This document shows positions 1 through 8,695 of a stretch of DNA of 64,000 nucleotides, piece by piece. This DNA comes from Chryseobacterium daecheongense (GTDB taxonomy: Bacteria; Bacteroidota; Bacteroidia; Flavobacteriales; Weeksellaceae): positions 1,116,001 to 1,180,000 of the forward strand of contig NZ_RJTX01000001.1 of the NCBI RefSeq assembly GCF_003729955.1. Reading direction: 5' to 3'. The position numbers and the translations under genes are program-made. Below the pieces are notes generated by a model. It was not told the origin of the DNA and did no database searches. It worked only from the letters and a program-made list of their open reading frames with translations. Each line of letters begins with the position of its first letter. Positions within the stretch are counted from its first letter, which is position 1.

Positions 1-46
1 TCATCGCACCGAAAACCAGTAATTTAGTAAACATCTTTGATTCCAT
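1..46 (-). CDS. N-terminus of an exported protein (cut by window edge)
   Basis: An ATG at 46-44 on the minus strand opens a frame that runs off the left edge and reads MESKMFTKLLVFGAM, which looks like the start of a signal peptide. It is divergent from the LacI-family regulator at 290. In Bacteroidota such regulators often sit next to SusC-type TonB receptors or sugar enzymes, so an outer-membrane or periplasmic protein is plausible, but only 15 codons are visible. Confidence 0.45.
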   Translation of the reverse strand, partial: MESKMFTKLLVFGAM

Positions 47-140
47 ATTTTTATGAAGTTTTTTTGTTATGGGTTAAAAGTATTTTTTTTAAGATATCAA
101 AAATGCAGTTTGAATATTATATTAATTCTACGTTAATATC

Positions 141-160
141 AACCGATTGCGCAATCGGTT
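141..160. promoter_or_regulatory. Perfect 20-bp palindrome, candidate LacI-family operator
   Basis: AACCGATTGCGCAATCGGTT is its own reverse complement over all 20 bases, with a central GCGC as in symmetric lac operators. It stands in the 243-bp divergent region between the exported protein (start 46) and the LacI-family gene (start 290), in otherwise very AT-rich DNA. This is where an autoregulating LacI protein would bind. The binding is inferred. Confidence 0.65.
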
Positions 161-289
161 GCGGTTAATAACAAAATTTTATTTTAACGTTTTGTTAACT
201 TTTAATCCTTTATATTTAACGTTTTTTAACGATTAAAACAACCAAAATCATTACTAAATTATCCCAAAAATATGCTCTATTAACCCAAA

Positions 290-1225
290 ATGAAAAGAAT
301 CACTATAAAGGACATTGCAAAAATGCTTAATATCAGCACCTCCACGGTGTCTCGAGCGCTTAAAAACCATCCGGACATCAGCGACTCCGTAAAACAGCGT
401 GTGAAGGAGGTTGCAGATACTTTTAACTATGTCCCGAATGACTTTGCCATTAACTTCAGGAAAAAATCATCAAAGGTTATCGGGCTTATCATCCCGGAAA
501 TTTCGATGTTTTTTATTCCTTCTATTATTAAAGGGATTTCTTCTGTGCTGCACTCGGAAGGGTATAACTTTTTTGTGCTTTCTTCGGAAGAATCTTTAGG
601 TATGGAAGAAGAAAACCTGCTTACCTGCATCAACTCAAGGGTAGATGGCATCCTAATTTCTCTCAGCAGACAGACGAAAGACCTCAGCCATTTCAATAAA
701 ATTAAAGAGCTGGAACTTCCGTTGGTTATTTTTGATAAGACCATTCCGCAAAATATATTTGAAGAGGTGATATTTGACAATAGGCTTTATGCACAGACTG
801 CTGCCCAAAAGCTCATAACAGCTGGCTGTAAAAATATTATTGCTATTTTCGGTGATGAAAACCTGGAAATATCACAAGCCCGGAAAAATTATTTCTTAGA
901 GGTTATTGATAAGCATAAAGATGTAAAGTGTAAGGTCATCTACTGCGATTCCGCCGATATGGTAAAGGAGAAAATGAGCATCATCCTTGATTATGAAGAT
1001 TTCGACGGTTATTTTGTGATGAGTGACGAAACACTAGCCGGATTGCACAGTTCACTTGTTAACAAAAAAACGGCTTCCTCAAAAGCCAAGGTCGTCGCTA
1101 TTACAGAGGGTATTCTCCCCAAATATCTGGACGACTCCTATGAATGTATCATTAATGATGGCTTCGAAATGGGAAAAACGGCTGCGATGAAATTATTGAC
1201 AATCATAAAAAATCAACCTGCTTAA
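290..1225 (+). CDS. LacI-family transcriptional regulator
   Basis: The protein has 311 aa. Residues 1-55 form the classic LacI DNA-binding domain: the helix-turn-helix reads IKDIAKMLNISTSTVSRALK and is followed by a hinge helix region (VKQRVKEVADTFNYVPN). The rest is a periplasmic-binding-protein-like effector domain with the usual GLIIPEI start at about 65. It is a little shorter than the usual 330-345 aa but ends in a normal GYEMGKTAA-type C-terminal helix (here GFEMGKTAA). It is divergent from an exported protein, with a 20-bp palindrome between them, so local and probably autogenous control is likely. The ligand cannot be told; sugars are typical. Confidence 0.93.
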   Translation: MKRITIKDIAKMLNISTSTVSRALKNHPDISDSVKQRVKEVADTFNYVPNDFAINFRKKSSKVIGLIIPEISMFFIPSIIKGISSVLHSEGYNFFVLSSEESLGMEEENLLTCINSRVDGILISLSRQTKDLSHFNKIKELELPLVIFDKTIPQNIFEEVIFDNRLYAQTAAQKLITAGCKNIIAIFGDENLEISQARKNYFLEVIDKHKDVKCKVIYCDSADMVKEKMSIILDYEDFDGYFVMSDETLAGLHSSLVNKKTASSKAKVVAITEGILPKYLDDSYECIINDGFEMGKTAAMKLLTIIKNQPA

Positions 1226-1375
1226 GTTTGAAATATATTTTTTGATAGTCTAAAAAAATCTTTAAATCAGGTGAACAAATTTAATAACAGCTAATTGCAT
1301 GATACATTATTTATCTTTTAATCCGGTTATATATTTTCTATTCGGTTAATTTCTGTAAATAATGACAAACAACAG

Positions 1376-1403
1376 AAAAGCCTTTGGAATCCCAAAGGCT
1401 TTT
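1376..1403. terminator. Bidirectional hairpin terminator
   Basis: A 12-bp stem (AAAAGCCTTTGG / CCAAAGGCTTTT) closes a 4-nt loop and has A and T runs on the two sides. It lies between the converging LacI-family gene and the pirin gene and can serve both. Confidence 0.75.
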
Positions 1404-1424
1404 GTCTATTTTACAATCAAAATT

Positions 1425-2153
1425 TTAATGGAACTTATTCCCGCTAAACATTCCTGTGTCGCTGTATTTGGGTTCTTTTCTTATCTGAAACAAAACAAGG
1501 TCACTTTCTGTAACTGCTTCAATGGGAAGATTCTCTTCAAGAATCACGCTGTCACCTTTTGCAATCGTTTCATTTCCGATTCTGATATCGCCGTTGAAAC
1601 AGTAAATAAAATTGACAACTTCTTCATTCAGGTCTGGAATTTTCACAATATTATCCTTTTGCAACCTGATGTCAAAAATATTGGTCTCAACTCTTAATTT
1701 CAATAGTGAATCAGCCCTGTTTCCAGCAATCAATCTCCAGGTATTTTCACTAAAAATATTTTCAAAATGATGAAATTGAACCTGAGGCGGCAAACCGTTT
1801 TCAGAAGGTCGCATAAAGATTTGCAGCATTTCCACATCTTCTTCGGCACTTTCTTCATGTGAAATTCCGCTTCCGGCATTCATCAGCATCATATAAGAAT
1901 TATTCAGATGTTCTTTTTTACCCGTGCTGTCCAGATGAATCATCTTCCCTGAACGGATATAGGAAAAAATCTCATCATCCTGATGCAGATGCATCGGAAC
2001 CAAACCGGGAGGTTTAAATAAAGCGTGGTCAATTCTTCCGATGGTCAAAAATCCTGTATCGTTTTTTCCGAGATTAGCTCCCGGATAAAGTATTTCAACG
2101 TGAAATGTCTGATTTCCGTGTATATGTTTTTCTGAAGCCCTGATAATTTTCAT
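1425..2153 (-). CDS. Pirin-family cupin protein
   Basis: The 242-aa protein starts MKIIRASEKHIHGNQTFHVEILYPG, as in the YhaK/pirin family. The N-terminal cupin carries the expected metal-binding cluster PMHLHQDDEIFSYIRSG (about 53-70) and the GSGISHEES strand (about 94-102). A second degenerate cupin half follows. Pirins bind iron or another metal, and some oxidise quercetin; the substrate here is unknown. It lies 75 bp downstream of the YcaC-like hydrolase on the same strand, so the two are probably co-transcribed, with the Crp/Fnr gene at 3242 facing away from them. Confidence 0.9.
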   Translation of the reverse strand: MKIIRASEKHIHGNQTFHVEILYPGANLGKNDTGFLTIGRIDHALFKPPGLVPMHLHQDDEIFSYIRSGKMIHLDSTGKKEHLNNSYMMLMNAGSGISHEESAEEDVEMLQIFMRPSENGLPPQVQFHHFENIFSENTWRLIAGNRADSLLKLRVETNIFDIRLQKDNIVKIPDLNEEVVNFIYCFNGDIRIGNETIAKGDSVILEENLPIEAVTESDLVLFQIRKEPKYSDTGMFSGNKFH

Positions 2154-2228
2154 GATGTACGTTTAATTTTAAAACAAAAGAAACACCACTCTACACTCTG
2201 AAACGATGTTTCTTTTTGTAAATCAATC

Positions 2229-2804
2229 TTAATGATAATTTAAAATTCCAACCAATTTCTCTCCGTTCGGACTTGTCCAGTCAATAGCCAATTCTGAAAT
2301 AATCTGGTCAACGGTTGTGATAATGGCACCCGCCTGTCTCATTCTTTCCAAAGCCAGATTATCGCCGTATTGAGTGTAAGAAGCCGATGCGTCCGCAGAA
2401 ACCTGTACTTCATAGCCTTCATCCAGCATTTGTAAAACAGGGAAAGTAACACAAATCTCTGTAGTAACACCTGCCACAAAAAGTTTTTTTCTGCCTAACG
2501 CTTTTACCGCTTCATTGAAGCCTTCGTGATGCATCGCATTTACAATTCCAGGACGTTTGATTCGGGCTTCATAAGCATCAGGTAAGATTTCCTGTAATTC
2601 GGGAATCAGTGGTCCTTGAACGTGGTCTTCCATACTGGATGTCAAAATCACAGGAAGATTAAGGGCTTTTGCAATTTTTGCCAGCTTGATTGCATTTTGT
2701 TTTACCAGGTTGATGTCATGAGAATGTGTCCATGCCATTGTTCCTGTCTGATGATCGATGAGCAGAATAGCTGCGTTTTCCGGGTTGAATGCTTTTGCGT
2801 GCAT
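2229..2804 (-). CDS. Isochorismatase-family hydrolase, YcaC type
   Basis: The protein has 191 aa with a cysteine-hydrolase fold. The family triad is present: Asp17 in LLIDHQTG, Lys83 in RIKRPG and Cys118 in AGVTTEICVTF, spaced as in E. coli YcaC. The natural substrate of YcaC is not firmly known. It is the first gene of the pair with the pirin gene and diverges from the Crp/Fnr-type regulator. Confidence 0.9.
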   Translation of the reverse strand: MHAKAFNPENAAILLIDHQTGTMAWTHSHDINLVKQNAIKLAKIAKALNLPVILTSSMEDHVQGPLIPELQEILPDAYEARIKRPGIVNAMHHEGFNEAVKALGRKKLFVAGVTTEICVTFPVLQMLDEGYEVQVSADASASYTQYGDNLALERMRQAGAIITTVDQIISELAIDWTSPNGEKLVGILNYH

Positions 2805-3241
2805 AATAAATGTATTTAAATTAATATTATTTTATTCTGTACTTCAGCCGTGTAAGTGCTATTGTACAGGACAAAATTAGGCTGAGTTACTTCCCGGAAA
2901 CGGTGATAATTGATACAAAAAACCTGTGACAAATGTCAATGAATTTAATTAAGTGTTTGATTTTTAATTGATTAATAATAGGATTGTATTTTTCCCATTT
3001 AATTTTGAATAAAGAATAAAAAGAAAATCGGCCATAAGAAAAATTGCCTAAAGCATTAAATATGGAAGAAGCTATCGGAAAAATAAAGAACTTTTTATTT
3101 TCAGATTGATAGCAAATCGTCTTGAGAAATCAAAGGATGATTTTTTAGTATTCGTATTTTTCAAATGAAATATAATTAAGACAATCAAACGAAATTTTTT
3201 AAATTTGATAGATACAATTTTCTTTATTGCCAAAAAATAAA
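2805..3241. other. 437-bp divergent intergenic region
   Basis: This AT-rich stretch holds no convincing gene; the short frames in it have no protein-like features. It must carry the promoters of the YcaC-like gene (leftward) and the Crp/Fnr gene (rightward). A TAnnTTTG-type box faces left (CAAAATTA on the plus strand at 2872-2879), and TAAATTTG at 3200-3207 faces right. Neither has a clear upstream TTTG box. Confidence 0.5.
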
Positions 3242-3820
3242 ATGTACGAACCACTTTTTGAATATATAGAACGCTACAGCAATTCTAATCTTTCGGCTGA
3301 AGAAAAAGAGAAGATTCAGTCGCTGTTGTTGCCGAAAAAATTAAGAAAAAAACAATATTTTCTTGAGGAAGGAAATGTCTGTCCTTACACAGGTTTCATC
3401 CTAAAAGGTGCAACGAGACAGTTCAGTGTTGACAGTCACGGGATTGAGTACATTCTACAATTGGCTGTAGAAAACTGGTGGATTGTTGATCGCCAGAGTT
3501 TTATAAATCAAACACCTTCCAAATACTATATCGAAGCTTGGGAAAACACAGAATTACTGATTTTGCCGAGACCTAATCTTGATGCTTTTCTGGAAATTCC
3601 TTCAGTAAAAGATATGTTCTGGAAAATGAGTGAAAACAATCATATTGCTTCACAGAAACGTGTTGATGATGCCATAAGTCTTAGTGCTTTAGAACGATAT
3701 GAAAGCTTTGTGACCCATCATGCTGATATGATTCAGAGATTTCCTTTGCACCAGATTGCTTCTTACCTGGGAATTTCTCGAGAAACGCTTAGCAGAATCA
3801 GGAAGCAGAGTTTCCGGTAA
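3242..3820 (+). CDS. Crp/Fnr-family transcriptional regulator
   Basis: I take the ATG at 3242 (MYEPLFEYIERY, 192 aa). An in-frame TTG at 3227 would add only five residues. Residues 1-130 form a cyclic-nucleotide-binding-like beta roll (ILKGATRQFSVDSHGIEYILQLAVENWW), and the C-terminus has the helix-turn-helix FPLHQIASYLGISRETLSRIRK. There are no Fe-S cysteines of Fnr type. It is divergent from the YcaC-like hydrolase and pirin genes, a common arrangement for a stress-responsive regulator with its targets. The effector is unknown. Confidence 0.9.
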   Translation: MYEPLFEYIERYSNSNLSAEEKEKIQSLLLPKKLRKKQYFLEEGNVCPYTGFILKGATRQFSVDSHGIEYILQLAVENWWIVDRQSFINQTPSKYYIEAWENTELLILPRPNLDAFLEIPSVKDMFWKMSENNHIASQKRVDDAISLSALERYESFVTHHADMIQRFPLHQIASYLGISRETLSRIRKQSFR

Positions 3821-3829
3821 TTTAATTCT

Positions 3830-4945
3830 TTATTGTCTTTTAAGTAAACCCACTATCTTCTTACTGATCTCAACTGCGATAGGGCGGTGACCAGCTTCGA
3901 GCGAAACCACTGCTATGGAGGCATTTAACTGAGGAATATAAATAAGGTCTGTTCCCAATCCTCCTCCGTGATTGTAGCCTAAAAGTCCAGCGTACTTAAT
4001 TTTGCGAACGCCAAGACAATAATTTATTTCCAAATTAGGCGGTACATCGGTTGTCATCTGAGCGAGAACATTTTTATTTTTGATAATCTTACCGCCGAAA
4101 AGTTGCTGAAAAAAAACAGCCATCTCTTTCACATTTGTTACGATTCCACCACCGCCATATAAATCCCAGGAAGGATCAAGGTTATATGTACCCCATCCAA
4201 ATTCATCCCAATACTGATGTGCCTGTGGAGCAGTATTTTTATGTGCATTCTCAAATTTTGCAAATCGGGTAACTTTCAAACCTTGCTTTTTATAGCCTAG
4301 CAGTTTTCTCATTGTTTTGTAATACTGCTGATGTGTTACACTCTCTATAACTTCAGTAAGTAAAACAAAATTAATGTCTGCATAGTGAAAACCTTCGCCA
4401 GGATCTGACAATGGTTTACCTAGTCCGGCTGCTCTTTCGATTTGCTCATCACGCGTCCACTCATGTTTTGGATGCTCCCCGATAAATTTAAAATAGCCTT
4501 CGTCCACATAGTCTCTTATACCTGATGTATGGGATAAAAGATGTTTTAAGGTGATACTATTTGTCTTATAGCCAGCATTTGACAATACCTTTTCAGACAT
4601 CGGAGTAAGGTATTTTTTTATCGGCTGATTGATATCCAATTTTCCTTTTTCAACCAATCGCAAGATGGCGGCCGCTACATAAGGTTTGGTCGGGCTGGCA
4701 ATCAGTACGGGCTGGTCTGCCGTCAGTTTTTGCTTTGTTTCTCTATTTGAATATCCAACCGCATAACCGAAGGAAAGATGTTGATCCGGGGCTTCTACAT
4801 ATAGTGCAAAACCAGCAGCTTTTGGATTCGCTGCATAAACTGAATCAACCAATTTTTGTACCATTGATTCAATTGTTTGAGCAAATATATTTGATGAAAA
4901 TAGAAGCAGAAATAATAACGTGATGTATTTTTTTGTTGTATTCAT
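3830..4945 (-). CDS. Exported serine hydrolase, beta-lactamase (class C/DD-peptidase) family
   Basis: The protein has 371 aa with a signal peptide at residues 1-22 ending FAQ. The beta-lactamase-family serine motif is SPTK at 84-87. The second motif is YAD at 188-190 instead of the YxN of true AmpC enzymes, and the third region is HGGG near 327. That pattern fits the broad serine-hydrolase family (esterases and peptidases) rather than an antibiotic-resistance enzyme. It converges on the Crp/Fnr gene with a 9-bp gap. The substrate is unknown. Confidence 0.88.
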   Translation of the reverse strand: MNTTKKYITLLFLLLFSSNIFAQTIESMVQKLVDSVYAANPKAAGFALYVEAPDQHLSFGYAVGYSNRETKQKLTADQPVLIASPTKPYVAAAILRLVEKGKLDINQPIKKYLTPMSEKVLSNAGYKTNSITLKHLLSHTSGIRDYVDEGYFKFIGEHPKHEWTRDEQIERAAGLGKPLSDPGEGFHYADINFVLLTEVIESVTHQQYYKTMRKLLGYKKQGLKVTRFAKFENAHKNTAPQAHQYWDEFGWGTYNLDPSWDLYGGGGIVTNVKEMAVFFQQLFGGKIIKNKNVLAQMTTDVPPNLEINYCLGVRKIKYAGLLGYNHGGGLGTDLIYIPQLNASIAVVSLEAGHRPIAVEISKKIVGLLKRQ

Positions 4946-5047
4946 TGATGGTTTTTATCAAAATCAATATTCTTATAAAATATACAACCTTATCATATAC
5001 ATATTATTACAATGATAATGTTGTTTACAGCTAAAATAGAATGTGAA

Positions 5048-5962
5048 TTAATTAAGATGTTCCCTAAACTCCAGCGGTGTCATGCCCGTCTTATTTTTAA
5101 AGAGTTTATTGAAAGACTGTGGGTATTCAAATCCCAGCTCATAGGCAATTTCAGCTGCGGTGAGTTCTGAAGTAGAAAGTTTTTGTTTGGCTACCTCAAT
5201 TAATTTTGCGTGAATGTGCTGTTGGCTATTAAGACCCGTAAGACTTCGCAATAAATCACTTAAATATCCAGAGGAAACATTGAGTTGATCAGAAAAATAC
5301 TTTACGGATGGAATCCCGTTTTCTAAAGCTAATCCTGTAACATAGTAATTATTTAACAAGGCTTCAAATTTCTCTATTACAGGACTATTAACAGCTTTCC
5401 TTGTAATAAACTGACGTTTGTAATATCGGTTACTATAATTTAAAAGGACTTCTATATAAGAAATGATCAGTTCCTGACTGGTATCATCAATTGAAGTTTC
5501 CAATTCATCATTAATATCCTCAAAAACATGGAGAATTTTATCTCTTTCTCTTTCAGAAAGATGTAGGGCTTCATTGATATTATAACCGAAAAATCCGTGC
5601 TTAGTAATTGATTTAAACAAAGGGTGTCCAGCAAAAAAGTCTGGATGGATAAATATGCTTCGTCCTCTGCATTCATCGTCATCAATAACTGACAATGCCT
5701 GGTTGGGAGCGACAAATATCAATCCCCCTTCGTCAAAATCATAATAGCCCTGCCCATACTTTAATTTTCCTTTCAAATTACTTTTATATGAAATCATATA
5801 AAAATCATGAACCAGATAGCGCACTTTATTTGAAGATATTTCATCGTGATTGATTATGACAATCAATGGATGGGCTGGTTTGCGAACACCAAGTGCCTTG
5901 CATAAATCGGAAATTGATTTATAATATTGTATTTCCTTTTTAGGAACTGATTTATCTATCAT
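5048..5962 (-). CDS. AraC-family transcriptional regulator
   Basis: The protein has 304 aa. The N-terminal ~190 residues form a variable sensor domain. The C-terminal ~100 residues hold the double helix-turn-helix: first helix region VKYFSDQLNVSSGYLSDLLRS, second ELTAAEIAYELGFEYPQSFNKLFKNKTG, ending MTPLEFREHLN. It lies 31 bp downstream of the alpha/beta hydrolase on the same strand, closing the SDR cluster. A second AraC gene (12319-13248) closes the other end, so one or both probably control this block. Confidence 0.92.
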   Translation of the reverse strand: MIDKSVPKKEIQYYKSISDLCKALGVRKPAHPLIVIINHDEISSNKVRYLVHDFYMISYKSNLKGKLKYGQGYYDFDEGGLIFVAPNQALSVIDDDECRGRSIFIHPDFFAGHPLFKSITKHGFFGYNINEALHLSERERDKILHVFEDINDELETSIDDTSQELIISYIEVLLNYSNRYYKRQFITRKAVNSPVIEKFEALLNNYYVTGLALENGIPSVKYFSDQLNVSSGYLSDLLRSLTGLNSQQHIHAKLIEVAKQKLSTSELTAAEIAYELGFEYPQSFNKLFKNKTGMTPLEFREHLN

Positions 5963-5993
5963 TATTACTTTTTAAACCTATGGCAGTTGTTAA

Positions 5994-6770
5994 TTATTTA
6001 GATAAAGCCTTTGCTGCCTCATCTATCAGGTTGGCTACTTCATTTGGCCGGGAGGTATATATAGAATGACTACCCCCTCCAATCTCCACGATCTTTTTTG
6101 CTTTCATCCTTTGCGCATAAAAAAGCTCGAGGTCCGGATTGATGATTCTATCTGATTTAGCAACCATATACCATGTGGGTTTTATTTTCCATGCTGGATT
6201 ATCAATTAATCCCTGAAAACAAATATCCGCTGTAGGCATTTGAGAATTGGCCATAAATTTTGCTTTACGTATTGGCAGATCAGCCGCAAAATCTTCGGGA
6301 AAACGCTCTGGGTCAATATAGTCATAGCCATCTTCTCCTTTTATCAATGAAGTGTAAGATGGAGGATATTTCCGGAAAAGTTCACTTCTTTTTTCATTAG
6401 CTTCAGGAGCATGAGCTGCAATGTATACAAGTCCCGAAACCTTGTTATTATTACCTGCCTGAGATATAATAACACCGCCATAGCTATGACCAACCAATAT
6501 ACATGGACTCGTCTGCTGATCAATAATTCTGTTTACCTCTGCCACATCAGTTTCTAAACTTTGTAATTTATGTTGACTAACTGATACATGGTATCCTTTT
6601 TCTGTAAGGATATTATATACAGATTCCCAGCCGGAACCATCTAAAAAAGCTCCATGTACAAGTACGATATTTTTGACAGATAAATCACGATTTGTTTTTT
6701 TTGACATAAAAGAAAGCACTATAATCGCGATTGCAGTCAATGCTATGGTTGTGGTTATGTTTTTAATCAT
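5994..6770 (-). CDS. Alpha/beta-fold hydrolase with N-terminal anchor
   Basis: I use the ATG at 6770 (MIKNITTTIALTAIAIIVL, 258 aa); a frame 14 codons longer exists. A hydrophobic signal or anchor segment covers residues 4-20. The hydrolase core has the VLVHGAFLDGSGW oxyanion strand, nucleophile elbow GHSYGG, a late Asp in AKSDRIINPD and His in GGGSHSIYTSRP, so the triad is complete. Similar proteins are annotated as salicylate-esterase-like or haloalkane-dehalogenase-like; the substrate here is unknown. It is the last enzyme gene downstream of the SDRs. Confidence 0.88.
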   Translation of the reverse strand: MIKNITTTIALTAIAIIVLSFMSKKTNRDLSVKNIVLVHGAFLDGSGWESVYNILTEKGYHVSVSQHKLQSLETDVAEVNRIIDQQTSPCILVGHSYGGVIISQAGNNNKVSGLVYIAAHAPEANEKRSELFRKYPPSYTSLIKGEDGYDYIDPERFPEDFAADLPIRKAKFMANSQMPTADICFQGLIDNPAWKIKPTWYMVAKSDRIINPDLELFYAQRMKAKKIVEIGGGSHSIYTSRPNEVANLIDEAAKALSK

Positions 6771-6820
6771 GGTAACGTTATTTTCAATTGATAAATTTAA
6801 GCAAATTAGCACGAATTGAA

Positions 6821-7627
6821 TTAGCCAATCAATCCTTTTACCACACCTTTTCTGAAAGCTTCACTGCCCTTATTTAGTCTATATTCATAGGTAGATACAG
6901 CATCATTTCCTGCAAGATATCTTAGCTGGTCTTTACCATCAATGGCAGCTTCATACACTACCTCTGCAATGGATTCCGGAGCTGAAAATTGCAAAGGGCT
7001 ATCAGGATTATTAAAACCTGCGATAAACTTGTCAAAATATGTTGCGTAAGCCTCATGTTTTCCCATATCGATGGATCTGGTCATGAAATCCGTTGCGATT
7101 CCTCCAGGAGAAATGGTTTTGATCTTAATATGTTGGGTTGCCAACTCATACGACATGCTTTCGCTCCAACCTTCAATTGCCCATTTTGTAGCATGATATA
7201 TTGAGCTGAAAGGAAAAGTAACCAGACCTCCAATTGAGGTAGTGTTTATAATTAACCCTTCCTTTCTTTCGCGTAGATGAGGAAGAAATTCCTGGGTTAC
7301 ACGGATTACGCCCAGTACGTTTGTGTTAAACTGTCTTGTAATCTGATCATCCGTATATCCTTCGAGAGGTCCGGTTAATCCATAACCGGCATTATTAAAT
7401 ACAACATCAACGGAACCTATTTGGATAGCTGCTTCAACAGCCTTCTGAATGGATTCTTTATTGGTTACGTCAAGCTGTAAAAGATGGATATTAGGAATTG
7501 ATACAAGTTCATTTTCGTTTTCAGGATGCCGCATAGAAGCAATAACATTCCACCCTTTTTGAGCAAATAATTTGGCGGTGGCCTTTCCCAATCCGGAAGA
7601 AGATCCGGTTATAAATATTGTTTTCAT
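6821..7627 (-). CDS. Short-chain dehydrogenase/reductase (SDR 1)
   Basis: The protein has 268 aa and is a classical SDR. It has cofactor loop TGSSSGLG (about 7-14), NNAGYG (about 80-85), the Ser strand NTTSIGG, and catalytic YHATK. ASMRHPEN after beta2 suggests NADP(H) through an Arg, as in related oxidoreductases. It lies 25 bp downstream of SDR 2 and upstream of the alpha/beta hydrolase, so these three form one transcription unit. The substrate cannot be predicted. Confidence 0.92.
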   Translation of the reverse strand: MKTIFITGSSSGLGKATAKLFAQKGWNVIASMRHPENENELVSIPNIHLLQLDVTNKESIQKAVEAAIQIGSVDVVFNNAGYGLTGPLEGYTDDQITRQFNTNVLGVIRVTQEFLPHLRERKEGLIINTTSIGGLVTFPFSSIYHATKWAIEGWSESMSYELATQHIKIKTISPGGIATDFMTRSIDMGKHEAYATYFDKFIAGFNNPDSPLQFSAPESIAEVVYEAAIDGKDQLRYLAGNDAVSTYEYRLNKGSEAFRKGVVKGLIG

Positions 7628-7652
7628 TTAAAAGCTTTTTATGAATTAATCG

Positions 7653-8489
7653 TTAATTATTAGCTTGTGTGAAAATGCTGTCGGTAAACTGTTGATAGGC
7701 TTCTTCAGAAGACGAGCGACGGGCATTCAAAATAGGCTGTATATCTTGAGTAGGGGAATATCGAAGACGGGCATTATCGTCTGTTGCGGATTCATAGATA
7801 GCCGACACAACTTTTTCTACAGCATCTTCATCAGAAGTTAACGCCATAGATTGGAACATTTTTCCGGTTTGCTCCAGAAACGGAACGTAGTCCGAAATCA
7901 ATTGCAGACCTGTGCTTTCTCCTCCTACACGATTAAGGAAACCTGTCTTTGGTGCACCTCCCGGCTCAATTACTTTCACTTTAATACCTAAAGATGCTAA
8001 TTCATATCTAAGCCCTTCTGACCAACCTTCCAATGCAAATTTTGACGAACTGTAAATAGAAGCCATTGGAAAGCCAATGGCCCCTGCACCAGAACTTACA
8101 TTGATAACAACCCCAGATTTGTTTTCACGAAAATGAGGAAGTATAGCTCTGGTTACATCCATAGCCCCGAATACATTTACTGCAAATTGATTTTGAATGG
8201 CTTCCCGGCTTGCACTTTCAAAAATTCCGAAAAGACCATAGCCTGCATTGTTTACCAATACATCAATCTTACCGAAACGTTCGATACCAGCATCTATAGC
8301 TGATTGTATAGATGCCGTGTCTTCAACATCTAATTTGGTAATAAAAAGATTTGTCGAATTCTTAAAGCCGGTAGCCTTGCTTGTGTCCCTCATGGTAGCA
8401 ATCACATTCCAACCTTTCTCTGCAAAGTAGTTCGCTGCGGAAGCTCCGAACCCTGATGATGTTCCTGTAATCAATACTGTTTTGTTCAT
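7653..8489 (-). CDS. Short-chain dehydrogenase/reductase (SDR 2)
   Basis: The protein has 278 aa. Motifs are TGTSSGFG, ATMRDTSK, NNAGYGLFG, NVSSGAG and catalytic YSSSK followed by FALEGWSEGLRYELA. It is very similar in layout to SDR 1, and the two probably arose by tandem duplication. It begins the unit SDR 2-SDR 1-alpha/beta hydrolase, after a 206-bp gap that would hold its promoter. Confidence 0.92.
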   Translation of the reverse strand: MNKTVLITGTSSGFGASAANYFAEKGWNVIATMRDTSKATGFKNSTNLFITKLDVEDTASIQSAIDAGIERFGKIDVLVNNAGYGLFGIFESASREAIQNQFAVNVFGAMDVTRAILPHFRENKSGVVINVSSGAGAIGFPMASIYSSSKFALEGWSEGLRYELASLGIKVKVIEPGGAPKTGFLNRVGGESTGLQLISDYVPFLEQTGKMFQSMALTSDEDAVEKVVSAIYESATDDNARLRYSPTQDIQPILNARRSSSEEAYQQFTDSIFTQANN

Positions 8490-8695
8490 AATTTTGATAT
8501 TTGATTGTTTGACATTTATTTATATTGCAAATGTCTTATGAATACCAAAGCTTTAATAAACCAAAACGCGATAATGATTATCCAAAATAAGGATTATGGT
8601 TTTTCCCAGAAACCTGGAACTTATGGTGATGGCCACTTTTTCAGTTCATCAATCCTTTCGAAAGCTCAAATATACTTGGTTGAAAAGCTCATGAA
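8490..8695. other. Intergenic region splitting the SDR cluster
   Basis: This 206-bp gap is the widest between adjacent genes inside the SDR block. The plus strand has an open frame of 64 codons with no recognisable features and a promoter-like composition, so I do not call it a gene. It probably holds the promoter of the SDR 2 unit. No terminator hairpin is obvious after SDR 3. Confidence 0.4.

Noticed and set aside
3072..3254. 60-codon minus-strand frame before the Crp/Fnr gene
   Set aside because: Low-complexity Phe/Ile/Lys translation of AT-rich DNA that overlaps the start of a clear gene.
3830..4945. Serine hydrolase as an antibiotic-resistance AmpC
   Set aside because: The YxN motif is YAD and the third motif is HGGG. 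That fits general serine hydrolases rather than AmpC.
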